A DNA stretch of 64,000 nt from Candidatus Kapaibacterium sp. (GTDB lineage: Bacteria; Bacteroidota; Ignavibacteria; Kapaibacteriales; UBA2268): assembly GCA_013414795.1 (NCBI GenBank), contig CP058732.1, positions 2,395,737 to 2,459,736 on the forward strand, read 5' to 3'. The number at the start of each line of letters is the position of its first letter. The stretch's first letter is position 1. Below, piece by piece: positions 1-8,769 of this stretch. The position numbers were made by a program, and so were the translations under genes. The notes under the pieces are model-generated. The model did no database searches. It had not been told where the DNA came from and saw nothing but the letters and a program-made list of their open reading frames with translations.

Positions 1-2176
1 CCGAAAAGTTGCTTGTTTCGATATCTAACCTTTGGTCCCAGTAAATCTTGAAACTCACCTTATCAGTGGTCATTGGATGTGGAATTGGTCGAGAGATGTA
101 AATGGAATTTATCGCGTCTTGGTTAAGTTCTTCGACAACCGAAGAAGTACTCTCCTTAATCTTTGCGTAGAACAATGCAACGCTTTGATTATCTTTTTCA
201 ATCAAACTAAATACTAACGCCGTATCACCAAATATCTGGAAAAGACTACCAAAACTGTAATTATTGAAACTAACGGTATCCCAAACAATGTTATCACCAG
301 AAATATCATTAGTGTAGAATAAATTTGATACAATTGTAATTTGGTTGTTTATCATAACTAAATAGGAAGTTTTAAAAAAATATCTACCCTTGATTTTGAA
401 AAATGAAGGCTGGGTTTCTTCGCCTTTTGTTTCAATTAACTTTTTGGCTGTTTTATTAATTAAATCAATTTGGTAGCAAACCTGTACAACAAAAGAATCT
501 TGCCCTACTTTTTTCAACTTATTCCAAGTTGCAAAGATTGAATTGTCAATCAAAACTGCATTAAGACAATTCAAATAAATCGGTTTTTCAATTTTAAAAG
601 TAAAATCTTTTGTCCAGTTGTTACCATCGTCTTGGCTAAAATAAATCGTATAAACGTCCTCTGGTTCCGATGAGTCTTTGGCTATTGTATAGATTTTATT
701 ATCATACTTCGTTGCGAAAAACATCTGGGTACCTCTTATTGCATTATTCCACTCAACTCCGATGGTATCGTTAACTAATCGAAAACTCGACCAACAACCA
801 AGGTTCCAATTTAAGCAACCCCATTGAAAGAGTAGGTACTTGTTTTTATTCTCTATTGCAAAAGTATTTAGATCAGCGCTAATACTAGTGTTAGCAGTAC
901 TTTTAATTAAAAGGTTTTCTCCGCCATCTTTTGTGTAAACAACATTTCTTTCGTCAAAAGAAAGGGCGAAGTAATATACCCCATTATTTTTATCTTTAAA
1001 GTAGAGAAAACCTTTTGAATTTCGAGGGTCTTGAAATTTATAATTATCATTAAATTCCCGATAAAAACTTCTGGTGGGTAACCAGGTAACACCATCATTA
1101 GCGGAATAATAGAAAGTCGAATAAGGTCCAATCGCACGCCAATCTTTATCAAACACATTAACATAAAAATATCCACCTAAAAATGATTTCAATTCCCAAT
1201 TAATTCCACCATTGTATGACATATAAATTAAATTGTTTTTCCCGACAGCAACAATTGTGTCCTTGCTAATAAATGCCAAATCGGTAAAAGTAAGGTTGCT
1301 AATATATCTTTCAGTAGGTCCAACATCAATTCTTACATATTTTTTTGTATTTTGGTCAATTCTATGGAAGAAGAATGTATCTTTCACACTTGCAATTTGC
1401 CGAGTATAAATGTAATAAATTTCATCGTTGAATACATTAAATTTCGCGCGTCTGTAAGATTGCAAAAAAGCCAAGGTGTCCATTTTTGATTTTTGTGTAT
1501 CAAAAACAAACAAGTAAGCATCGAGTTGAAAGAAAACTTTGCCCTTCGAATCGGCAACTAAATTCTTAACCACTGGACAGTCAGAACATATACCAAAGTC
1601 GGACAAACGGTACTCTTGTTGTATTCCGTTATCAAGGTCAATCATTGTAATTTTGCCTTGTCCGGACGAGCAAAATATTTTATTTCCCGAAATTGTTGCC
1701 CCAAAATAGGAATTATCGGTACTATAATCAAATTCTTTTAACTTATTGAAATTCTGGTCGAAAAGGAACACTTTGCTTTCTGATAGTGCAACTAAATAAT
1801 TTTTGTATTTTAACAGTTGGTAGAAGTTGTAATTGCCAAGGTCAACAAAGTTCCAACGCTTTCCATTGTCGTAAGAATAAATCCCCCATCGAGTTGATGT
1901 GATGCCAAAGTACCTAAAATCTGTACTTACGATACCAACTATATCCAATGAGTCTGCTACGACAATTCTTTCCCAATAAGAACCGCCATCGATACTGCGA
2001 AGAATAATTCCACCCTTACCATAAACTAAAATACTGGTTCCATTGGAAACAGCACCAAGGAAATCCACTCCGACACGCTTCATCACAAGATTTTCGGTCA
2101 ACGCATTTTGTTCGAAAGAATAAAGCCACAGAACGTTTGCAATAAAAAGAACCAATGTAAGTTTTAAAATTTTCAT
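1..2176 (-). CDS. Asp-box (BNR/Ycf48-like) T9SS cargo protein, C-terminus cut by window edge
   Basis: An uninterrupted frame runs leftward from an ATG at 2174-2176 off the window edge, giving 725 codons without a stop. The start has a strong AGGAGGTG ribosome site just upstream. A signal peptide is visible (MKILKLTLVLFIANVLWLYS). At least six Asp-box-like motifs of the S-x-D-x-G-x-x-W kind follow, for example SIDGGSYW at residues 61-68, SYDNGKRW at 101-108, and others near 319, 358, 415 and 515. This implies a beta-propeller like sialidase or Ycf48 folds. The last residues in the window (about 689-725, ISRPIPHPMTTDKVSFKIYW) resemble the start of a T9SS type A sorting domain (PNPxxDxxxF), so probably only about 50 residues are missing. 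No catalytic sialidase residues could be assigned. Function beyond a secreted or surface propeller is unknown. Confidence 0.8.
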   Translation of the reverse strand, partial: MKILKLTLVLFIANVLWLYSFEQNALTENLVMKRVGVDFLGAVSNGTSILVYGKGGIILRSIDGGSYWERIVVADSLDIVGIVSTDFRYFGITSTRWGIYSYDNGKRWNFVDLGNYNFYQLLKYKNYLVALSESKVFLFDQNFNKLKEFDYSTDNSYFGATISGNKIFCSSGQGKITMIDLDNGIQQEYRLSDFGICSDCPVVKNLVADSKGKVFFQLDAYLFVFDTQKSKMDTLAFLQSYRRAKFNVFNDEIYYIYTRQIASVKDTFFFHRIDQNTKKYVRIDVGPTERYISNLTFTDLAFISKDTIVAVGKNNLIYMSYNGGINWELKSFLGGYFYVNVFDKDWRAIGPYSTFYYSANDGVTWLPTRSFYREFNDNYKFQDPRNSKGFLYFKDKNNGVYYFALSFDERNVVYTKDGGENLLIKSTANTSISADLNTFAIENKNKYLLFQWGCLNWNLGCWSSFRLVNDTIGVEWNNAIRGTQMFFATKYDNKIYTIAKDSSEPEDVYTIYFSQDDGNNWTKDFTFKIEKPIYLNCLNAVLIDNSIFATWNKLKKVGQDSFVVQVCYQIDLINKTAKKLIETKGEETQPSFFKIKGRYFFKTSYLVMINNQITIVSNLFYTNDISGDNIVWDTVSFNNYSFGSLFQIFGDTALVFSLIEKDNQSVALFYAKIKESTSSVVEELNQDAINSIYISRPIPHPMTTDKVSFKIYWDQRLDIETSNFS

Positions 2177-2220
2177 AACACCTCCTGAATATAATAATAA
2201 CAAATTAATAAATTTAATTT

Positions 2221-2245
2221 GACGACGGTACAAAGTACCGCCGTC
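2221..2245 (-). terminator. Hairpin terminator downstream of the Cys-rich secreted protein gene
   Basis: An inverted repeat of 11 positions (2221-2231 and 2235-2245) with a 3-base loop lies about 10 bases past the stop codon at 2255. The single imperfect pair is A-C on the plus strand but a G-U wobble in minus-strand RNA, which argues that it acts on minus-strand transcripts. The 3' flank on that strand is AU-rich rather than a clean U run. Confidence 0.65.
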
Positions 2246-2254
2246 TTTTAAAGA

Positions 2255-2920
2255 TTATTGGCATGGTTCTGCAAAGCAATTTGTAATCCAATATTGCCCC
2301 CAACGTGGGTCGCCTTCAGGTGGTAATTCTGGCCTTGTAGTTGGGCATTGAGGCTCACCGTATGGTTCCACTGAAATTAAAATTCGTCTAACAACAGGTG
2401 GATTTACACTATAATCCATACAAACTCTATAAGTTTTTTTACAATAATTTGTTTGATTATCACATCTTAACAGTTTGCAAATAAAGTCATCACCTGGATA
2501 CGGCTGGTAGTTTTTGAAATACATACAATTATAAGCAATAATTTGGATTTCGTAATATGGATTATTTTCGTCATCGCAGGGTGGGTAAGGCGGTGTGCAT
2601 TGGCTTGAGGCTTCAGCAACCGTTTCGTGAACCCAATCCCTAAAATTCCCCCAGTTGGTTATAAAAATCCAACACATACTATTATATAAAGGATAAACCG
2701 CATCAATGATAGATTCAACGCTCTTTAAATCATTATTCCAACGACAACAATACACTATTGTAAAATAACAACTAAAATAATAACCCCCATAATTATAGGT
2801 GTATAAAGAAGTTACTGTATGTTCTTCCCAACCTGGTGGACAATCAGAACGCGCCGGTGAATTTGACAACACAATTAAAAATAATATAAATGCTAATGAA
2901 AAAATAATTTTTGCTTTCAT
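2255..2920 (-). CDS. Cys-rich secreted protein of unknown function (CPPGW-type)
   Basis: This is a 221-residue protein with a GAGG ribosome site about 6 bases before the ATG. Residues 1-25 form a signal peptide (MKAKIIFSLAFILFLIVLSN then SPARS). The mature part starts DCPPGWEEHTV and holds 15 cysteines, many aromatic residues (Y, W, F) and proline, and ends in PCQ. This looks like a small disulfide-stabilised exported domain. There is no T9SS sorting domain, no membrane segment after the signal and no known catalytic motif that I recognise. I have the impression that short exported proteins starting CPPGW recur next to T9SS cargo genes in related genomes, but I cannot confirm that here. It sits directly upstream, in the transcription direction, of the Asp-box cargo gene, but a hairpin terminator separates the two. 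Confidence 0.8.
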   Translation of the reverse strand: MKAKIIFSLAFILFLIVLSNSPARSDCPPGWEEHTVTSLYTYNYGGYYFSCYFTIVYCCRWNNDLKSVESIIDAVYPLYNSMCWIFITNWGNFRDWVHETVAEASSQCTPPYPPCDDENNPYYEIQIIAYNCMYFKNYQPYPGDDFICKLLRCDNQTNYCKKTYRVCMDYSVNPPVVRRILISVEPYGEPQCPTTRPELPPEGDPRWGQYWITNCFAEPCQ

Positions 2921-3584
2921 TTTTTCCTCTTTTTTTGTTAAACAAAATTATAAATTTTTTCAAAAGAATAATCTAATACAAAGTTCCCAATAATATTTGC
3001 TGGCCGCGTTTTTCCTTGGAGGGACTAAGGACGCAAGGTAACTGCAAAGACTTTTCGTTTGGCGGGGCACGGCAACGGGAACAATGGTGGTACGGAATGG
3101 GAACCGAATCTATTGTTTTGTAGCAAAATTCTGTCCCCCCCCCGTGTAAGTAATTGTAAACGAAGGAATTATGACTTCGTGAGGTTGCGGCTTAAAAAGT
3201 TTACTTTTCATTTGGGTTGGGGAACTTCGGCTCGATATTTTCCAAAATAATATCATTTGGAATTGAAATGTATCAAATTACAAATATAAAAAAATTAAAA
3301 ATGCAAGGGTATAGTTAAATAATTAAATTTAAAATTGATTACATATTTAACCACAAACAATTAGTGGCAAATGATTTTATCGATTGGTTTTAACTAAAAT
3401 TTATGAGTAACTCGATTAAAGCAAGTTATATATTATTTTATTGAAATTTTATCACTTTCTTCTTTAATCCGTAATACAACCTATCCGAAAACATTGACTT
3501 TTACGAATTTCGATTTTTCATAATTGACAATAATATTTTTGTTATACAATTTAAAGCATAGGATACATTTTCCGACAAAGCATT
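2921..3584. other. 664-base gene-free gap with a G/C-richer island
   Basis: No convincing gene is seen here. About 3000-3245 is clearly richer in G and C than the AT-rich flanks and contains a C9 homopolymer (3135-3143), a 6-bp hairpin (3160-3165 with 3175-3180, 9-base loop) and a possible nested stem (GCGT 3006-3009 with ACGC 3031-3034, enclosing CCTT 3014-3017 with AAGG 3027-3030). It could be a dispersed intergenic repeat, a structured RNA or a decayed insertion. The only open frame over it (3059-3250, plus, 63 codons) has no ribosome site and an unconvincing composition. From 3250 to 3584 the sequence is very AT-rich, with no clear terminator for the receptor gene ending at 3585. Confidence 0.5.
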
Positions 3585-5807
3585 TCAATTAAATCTAAAG
3601 CCAATGTAAATTTTTCTGCCATCGATTGGTCCCCAAATCAAAGACCCATCGAAATAATTGGAATAGGGAGCCTCGGGAGCAAGAATTGGATTTGGTTGCC
3701 TAAAGTTTGTGATATTTTCTGCCCCAGCATATATTTCAAATTTACCAATTTTATAAGAAATCTGTCCATATAGAACGACAAACGGTTTGAAACGGTCATC
3801 CATTCTATACTTTTCTGGATTGGTTTTCGTGTTTGGAATTCTTCCGCCGCCATTGAATTCGACGGTGAAATCAAAAGAATAGGGCTCCGATTTGTATGCA
3901 ATGTTCAAAAGTGCTTTGTGCGGGCTCATCAACGGTTTCTGTTGGAGAGTTGAGTTTGTCGTTGTCCAAACATAGTTCAAACGATATGCGGTGAGCAAAG
4001 AAAGATTATCGAGCAAATCAAAGTTCAAATCTATTTGGAAACTATGGGAATACGACTTGCCTTTAAGATTGTAGATGTATATCTTTTCTGTTGAAATGTC
4101 CCTATCTACTATGGTTTGGTTCAAGAACCTTGTGTAGTAATACTCAAGATTCAATTGAAAGTAGCGACCAAATGCCTCGAAGTTGTGCGAAGAATTCACA
4201 CCAAAGTTCCAGGCTTCCTCCATTTTCAAATCTTCAGCAAAAATAATTTGGCGGGACGAACTTAACACATTCTGATTCTCTGGAATAGGCAAGGGAAAAT
4301 GGTAACCTTTGCCAACTGAAAACCGCAAAGTGTTATTATCATCTATTGTGTACTTTAAATGTAGTCGAGGTGTAAACAAGGTGCCTCCGAGGTTGTGGAA
4401 ATCGACTCTTGCCCCAGCAATCAACTGCAAATTGGCGAAAGGTTCGACAGTCAACTCGGAAATTAGACCTTCAACAGATTCGGTTTTACTTAAATTTAAA
4501 CTGTCCAGATACTGTAAGTAATTGTTATATGAGTAACTAAGCCCAAGAACAACATTAATCGAAGAGGAATTCGCTCCGCTATGTTCTTTTGAATTTAAAC
4601 TTACATTGGAAGACCAAAGAACAGAGGCAAAGACAGAATTTTGCTCCGCATCATACATCCTTTGACCAAACTGGGAATTCTGTTTGTGGTGGATGAAACT
4701 TAAAATCGTACCTAAACTTTTGTAATTTTCTTTATCGAAAATATATCCATTTTTAGTTGTAAAACTAAAGCGACGCAAATTCACATCCGAGCCCCAAAAT
4801 GCATTGGAATGAGGATTGTTGAAATAGTTTACCTGACCACTTTGCGAATTATTTACCAACCCGTGAACAAAAGTTTTGCTTTCGAACTTTTCACCAACGT
4901 AATCCAATCTTTCAAGAATGTTTAATTGTTTGTTCAAAGGTAAATCGAGAAATCCATCGCCATTGTGGTCGACCTTTTGATTGAAGTAATTCCCGTGAAG
5001 AAAGTTAGTTAAATACCAATTATTACCTAAATCGAACTTCTTAACAACGTTACCTTCAAAACGCAAGATGTTATTTAAATAACCATTCAAGAGGTATGCA
5101 TCTTCGGATTCGGGACCTTTAAGTTCAACATTAATTTGTCCAGTGATGGATTCGTAACCCCTTGTTACCGATGATGTTCCTTTAGAAATCGAAATGGAAT
5201 TCATCCAGGGACCAGGAATAAACATTAGTCCATAGTTGGAAGCAAGACCTTGCAGATTTGGTACGATTTCCACCATAAGTTGAGTATAGTTTTGGGCAAG
5301 ACCAAGCAGTTGAATTTGCTTAACTCCAGTTACTGCATCGGTATAAGTTACATCGACTGTTGGATTTGTTACGAAACTTTCCGAAAGGTTGCAGCAAGCC
5401 GCTTTTTTCAATCCGCTTGCCGAAATCACCTCGGTCTTCACGGGACTCGCTTTTTCAAGATAATAGTCTGGCTGTTTTGCTTCGACAACAACTTCTTCCG
5501 ACGTCAACTCTTGTTTTAGGATAACTTCAACATAATCTTTTGATTTGTCAACAAGAACTGTGTCTTGCTTGTAGCCAATGTAACTAATAACAATCTGGGT
5601 TGGTGGATTCAAATCGATTTGGAATTCACCATTAGAATTTGTAAATGTTCCCTTATTAGAATTCATTATCTTTATTGTAGCAGATTGCAAAGGCGTTTTG
5701 TTCCCTTGCTCGTCAATTCCAAAAACCTTTCCTTTAACCAACTTGCCAAAAGCAAAGTTGGAAGCAAGAAATATAACAACTATTAAATTTATAACCATTG
5801 GTTTCAT
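3585..5807 (-). CDS. TonB-dependent outer-membrane receptor, heavy-metal (copper-type) class
   Basis: I chose the ATG at 5805-5807 rather than an upstream in-frame codon at 5876, because it has a strong GGAGGG site 5 bases upstream and gives a clean signal peptide (MKPMVINLIVVIFLASNFAF). The product is 740 residues. A carboxypeptidase-regulatory-like domain spans about 22-98 (GKVFGIDEQGNKTPLQSATI), followed by a plug starting near residue 130 and a 22-strand-type barrel to the C-terminal Phe-Asn. The plug carries the segment AACCNLSESFVTNPTVDVTY, with a CC pair at 138-139. That Cys pair is a hallmark of Bacteroidetes receptors found beside copper or heavy-metal genes. The small Cys-rich gene 82 bases upstream fits the same context. 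Role: TonB-driven import across the outer membrane; the metal substrate is inference. Confidence 0.88.
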   Translation of the reverse strand: MKPMVINLIVVIFLASNFAFGKLVKGKVFGIDEQGNKTPLQSATIKIMNSNKGTFTNSNGEFQIDLNPPTQIVISYIGYKQDTVLVDKSKDYVEVILKQELTSEEVVVEAKQPDYYLEKASPVKTEVISASGLKKAACCNLSESFVTNPTVDVTYTDAVTGVKQIQLLGLAQNYTQLMVEIVPNLQGLASNYGLMFIPGPWMNSISISKGTSSVTRGYESITGQINVELKGPESEDAYLLNGYLNNILRFEGNVVKKFDLGNNWYLTNFLHGNYFNQKVDHNGDGFLDLPLNKQLNILERLDYVGEKFESKTFVHGLVNNSQSGQVNYFNNPHSNAFWGSDVNLRRFSFTTKNGYIFDKENYKSLGTILSFIHHKQNSQFGQRMYDAEQNSVFASVLWSSNVSLNSKEHSGANSSSINVVLGLSYSYNNYLQYLDSLNLSKTESVEGLISELTVEPFANLQLIAGARVDFHNLGGTLFTPRLHLKYTIDDNNTLRFSVGKGYHFPLPIPENQNVLSSSRQIIFAEDLKMEEAWNFGVNSSHNFEAFGRYFQLNLEYYYTRFLNQTIVDRDISTEKIYIYNLKGKSYSHSFQIDLNFDLLDNLSLLTAYRLNYVWTTTNSTLQQKPLMSPHKALLNIAYKSEPYSFDFTVEFNGGGRIPNTKTNPEKYRMDDRFKPFVVLYGQISYKIGKFEIYAGAENITNFRQPNPILAPEAPYSNYFDGSLIWGPIDGRKIYIGFRFN

Positions 5808-5889
5808 ATTGCCCTCCTTTTGAAATTTGTTCAAAGTGATATTTGAAGAAGAAAACTGTTTGTAAAACCGAAGCAAGGTGAAATGTAAA

Positions 5890-6390
5890 TTAAAGGAGGG
5901 CTTCTTCTTTCGGAGAGTTGAAAATGTTGGTTACTAAATGAATAAAAGTAATTAGTTTTCGAACTGGATTAATAATGTTTATCCTAATCTGTTCAATTTT
6001 TTGAGAAAAATAATCAGTAACAGATTGTTTAATGTAATAAACTTTTTGCTCTATGATGAAACTTTCGGAGAACTTCTTTAAATTTTTTTCGTTGGAGATT
6101 ACTTCTATCTTATTAAAGAATTTAGAATCTACACAGCATTCTTCGTTGTTTTTAAATGCTGGATTTGAGGAATTAGAAGAGACCCCACAGCAAGAAAGGT
6201 TTTGGCATTTCGAACAAAATTCGTCGTCGGAATTATGATGACAATTTACCTTCTTGTTGAATTCCTCTACACCAACGTAAACTGTTTGTTCAAAATTACA
6301 GATGTGGTTGACTATTGTCAGCCCGATTGACGATAGGACAATCGAAATTACAAGTAACGTACCAACAATTTTTCTTAATAGCAGTATCAT
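5890..6390 (-). CDS. HYC_CC_PP-family-like small Cys/His-rich membrane protein
   Basis: The product has 166 residues and one N-terminal membrane segment or uncleaved signal (about 5-27). Next come H29-I-C31, a C50-H-H motif, CSKC at 59-62, CC at 67-68 and CC at 85-86, then a hydrophilic and amphipathic C-terminus. The HIC then Cys-pair layout matches the HYC_CC_PP family, which in Bacteroidetes is encoded beside metal-type TonB receptors; the receptor gene follows 82 bases downstream on the same strand. A role in metal (probably copper) sensing or trafficking at the envelope is inference. No Shine-Dalgarno site is obvious. The gene is divergent from the STAS gene at 6506, so 6391-6505 should hold promoters in both directions. 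Confidence 0.65.
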   Translation of the reverse strand: MILLLRKIVGTLLVISIVLSSIGLTIVNHICNFEQTVYVGVEEFNKKVNCHHNSDDEFCSKCQNLSCCGVSSNSSNPAFKNNEECCVDSKFFNKIEVISNEKNLKKFSESFIIEQKVYYIKQSVTDYFSQKIEQIRINIINPVRKLITFIHLVTNIFNSPKEEALL

Positions 6391-6505
6391 AAAATATAAA
6401 AACGAGACTTTTCGAAATTTATTATTGCTATTTCATAAATATTTATTTCAACAAATAACTTTTGAATTCTTTCGTTAATTTTCATTATTATAAAACGAGG
6501 GTTGT

Positions 6506-6871
6506 ATGGGTTTGATTAAGATTGACGAACTTGAAAAATACGTTGTTGTCCACCTGGAAGGGGATTTTGTGTCCAATGATGACATCAATTTACTCCGTTC
6601 AACTTTAAAATCAATTGCAGAAAAAGAGAATAATTTGACCATTGTCAATTTAGAAAAGACCAACTTTTTAAGTTCAGCCTCAATGGGTGTACTTCTTTCT
6701 TCGAACGCAGTTTTCGAAAGGAACAATGGAAAACTTGTTCTTTGCAAGCCAAATGATTACATTCGTAACCTATTTAAAATCACTAAGTTAGACCTCATTC
6801 TCGATATTTTCCCTACTCAAAAAGAGGCAGAGCAAAAACTGGAAGAATTCCGCAAGAAAGAGAAACTTTAA
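6506..6871 (+). CDS. STAS-domain protein (anti-sigma factor antagonist-like), atypical phosphosite
   Basis: The product is 121 residues, with a GAGGG site upstream of the ATG. A single STAS domain fills it, with the usual LEGDF strand at 17-21 and LTIVNLEKTNFLSSASMGVL at 44-63. The canonical D-S-S-G phosphorylation loop reads S56-S57-A58-S59 here, so a serine remains at the phospho position but the preceding Asp and following Gly are lost. The family binds anti-sigma kinases or acts in partner switching. No RsbW-like kinase gene lies nearby. It converges with the cytochrome gene at 6874, leaving only 2 bases between them, so there is no room for a separate terminator. Confidence 0.85.
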   Translation: MGLIKIDELEKYVVVHLEGDFVSNDDINLLRSTLKSIAEKENNLTIVNLEKTNFLSSASMGVLLSSNAVFERNNGKLVLCKPNDYIRNLFKITKLDLILDIFPTQKEAEQKLEEFRKKEKL

Positions 6872-6873
6872 AT

Positions 6874-8769
6874 CTACTTTAGCAAAAAGCATTTCTTTGT
6901 TACCTTTTTACGGTAATTATTCGAAAAAATTTCAAGGATTTTTTCTTTTTCCCATTGGTGGCAGAGGAAACAACTGCCAACCCCTTGCATTGTTTTTATC
7001 TGTAACTTTGTCAAAGAGTATGCATTTACCCTTGTACTTTTGCCAATTCTGGGATTAGAAAAATCAATCCAAGCATCTTTGGGCAGTTTGCTTATTGTAT
7101 CTATGGGAAATGTTGGTCGGAATATCATTTTTTTCTTATTTCCATTTTGTTCGAGTTGGAACACGCCATCGCCAAAACCGTAAACAAGTGGATTTAAATG
7201 GCATTCTTTACAACTTGGAACGGATTTCGTTATGGTATGGGAAAACGTTGGTGCAAAAAGCCGTTCCTTTTTCTTGAACGACTTGTTTGGAAATTCAGTC
7301 CCATCAATGGTTAATATCATTCCTGGCATAAATGTTTTGATTTGCATTTTCCCATCGTCAACAACGTTTCCCAAAGTTGCTTTCGAGGCAAAGAAATCAC
7401 CACCAATTTCCTTCCAACAACCTTTGATAAGCGTATCGGATAAATTATCCCAACCAAATTCATTTGGTTCGTAATACGTATGGCAGGAAACACAACGAGG
7501 AACCCACTGCGTATGACATACATTACAATCGAGCGTCGGGTGTAATTTCCTTTGTTGTAAACAAGCGGCACTTTGCGGGCGGGCTTCCCAAATTTTGTTA
7601 CTCAATTTGCTAAAGACCAATATCTTTCCATTTTCAGCAATAACATTTGAATAGCCATTTCCATTCTTTCCAATTTTTACGAATTGTTTATTTATAAACG
7701 ATTGCCAGCCTCGCAGGTTAATAATCATTTTGGTTTCATTATCAAGAGAATCGAAAGCCACCGTTTTCGGCTTGCCTTCGGGATGACAGTCAACGCAAGC
7801 AATTTCGACTTGCTGTTCCTTATGCTCGTAAACATTGCCGTCGCCCATTATCTCCCGAGAAGTGTGACAGTCGACACAAGTCATTCCTTTCGAATGATGA
7901 ACATCTGATGGCACTTTTACAAAGACTCTCCCATCTTCCAATTTCACAAATTTCGCAGAATCGGTCGTGGGAATTTCATCCAGAGTGGTTTCCATCAAAC
8001 CAATAAAATTTGTTGATATTCTACCCGAGCGACTGTGGCAACCGAAACAAGCAATTGGTTCAACCTTAAGAGAAACATTCGGATGGTAGCGTGGAACAAA
8101 GTTTTTTCCACTCACAAAGCGATTTAATTCCTCATTAGTAAGAGAATCATAATATAAATGACAAGCAGAGCAACCGCCACCTCGTGTATTTGCTTGAATT
8201 TTTGCATATTCTTTCTTTGCTTTACCCAAATGACAAGAGGCACAAAGATTTCGAAGATGAACATCTGCTGGGGAAAATCCAATTTGCTCGATTTGAAATT
8301 TTCCAATCGGTTTGCCAATTTCCCCGAAAACATACTTATCAACAGAAACTACTCCCGACATTGTGTTCATCAAACTATTCTTTACTCGGCTGGCGATTTC
8401 ATAATGACATTCGCTTCTTCCACAAGTTCTATCAACGACATCAAGATTGCCTGGAAAAAGAATCAAATCTTTGTGTGCAATTTCTTTTTCGCTTGCGTCT
8501 GGATTTCCCAAATGGCAGGATGTGCAACCAATAACTTTGGGATTGTGGTAAGATTCAAATCTTGTTTCAACCAAGTGGCACTTTAAACAACTTTCTTTGG
8601 CTGTATTAGAATTATCGATTTTGCTTTTGAATAAGTTAACTATGATGGATTCAAATTCTTTCCTTCCAACAAGAGTTTGTACGATTTTGACAATTGCGAA
8701 GACAAGGAAAATTCCCAAAACAAGAACAGTTGAAGCAAGCAGAATCTTCTTGATTACTTTTGAAGCCAT
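6874..8769 (-). CDS. Membrane-anchored multihaem c-type cytochrome (about 12 haems)
   Basis: The product is 631 residues. An N-terminal membrane anchor (about 8-32, ILLASTVLVLGIFLVFAIVK) is followed by a periplasmic domain with 11 canonical CxxCH sites (CLKCH, CTSCH, CASCH, CSACH, CFGCH, two CVDCH, CNVCH, CVSCH, CKECH, CFLCH). A CGRSECH (C-x4-CH) motif in the third position makes a probable twelfth site. Sites are spread through the chain rather than clustered, as in NapC/NrfH- or OTR-like electron carriers, but I cannot place it in a named enzyme family. The role is periplasmic electron transfer; donor and acceptor are unknown. Its start overlaps the end of trmH by 16 bases, so the two are probably cotranscribed although functionally unrelated. 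Confidence 0.88.
   Translation of the reverse strand: MASKVIKKILLASTVLVLGIFLVFAIVKIVQTLVGRKEFESIIVNLFKSKIDNSNTAKESCLKCHLVETRFESYHNPKVIGCTSCHLGNPDASEKEIAHKDLILFPGNLDVVDRTCGRSECHYEIASRVKNSLMNTMSGVVSVDKYVFGEIGKPIGKFQIEQIGFSPADVHLRNLCASCHLGKAKKEYAKIQANTRGGGCSACHLYYDSLTNEELNRFVSGKNFVPRYHPNVSLKVEPIACFGCHSRSGRISTNFIGLMETTLDEIPTTDSAKFVKLEDGRVFVKVPSDVHHSKGMTCVDCHTSREIMGDGNVYEHKEQQVEIACVDCHPEGKPKTVAFDSLDNETKMIINLRGWQSFINKQFVKIGKNGNGYSNVIAENGKILVFSKLSNKIWEARPQSAACLQQRKLHPTLDCNVCHTQWVPRCVSCHTYYEPNEFGWDNLSDTLIKGCWKEIGGDFFASKATLGNVVDDGKMQIKTFMPGMILTIDGTEFPNKSFKKKERLFAPTFSHTITKSVPSCKECHLNPLVYGFGDGVFQLEQNGNKKKMIFRPTFPIDTISKLPKDAWIDFSNPRIGKSTRVNAYSLTKLQIKTMQGVGSCFLCHQWEKEKILEIFSNNYRKKVTKKCFLLK

Noticed and set aside
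2943-2950. TAATTTTG box (minus strand) upstream of the Cys-rich secreted protein
   Set aside because: It matches TAnnTTTG exactly, but no TTTG lies 19-21 bases upstream and the region is very AT-rich, so chance is likely.
3059-3250. Open frame of 63 codons on the plus strand in the intergenic island
   Set aside because: No ribosome site, no recognisable motif, and a residue mix that follows the odd base composition. I treat the stretch as non-coding.
8158-8586. 142-codon plus-strand frame opposite the cytochrome gene
   Set aside because: It lies wholly antisense to a well-supported multihaem cytochrome and has no domain or ribosome site.
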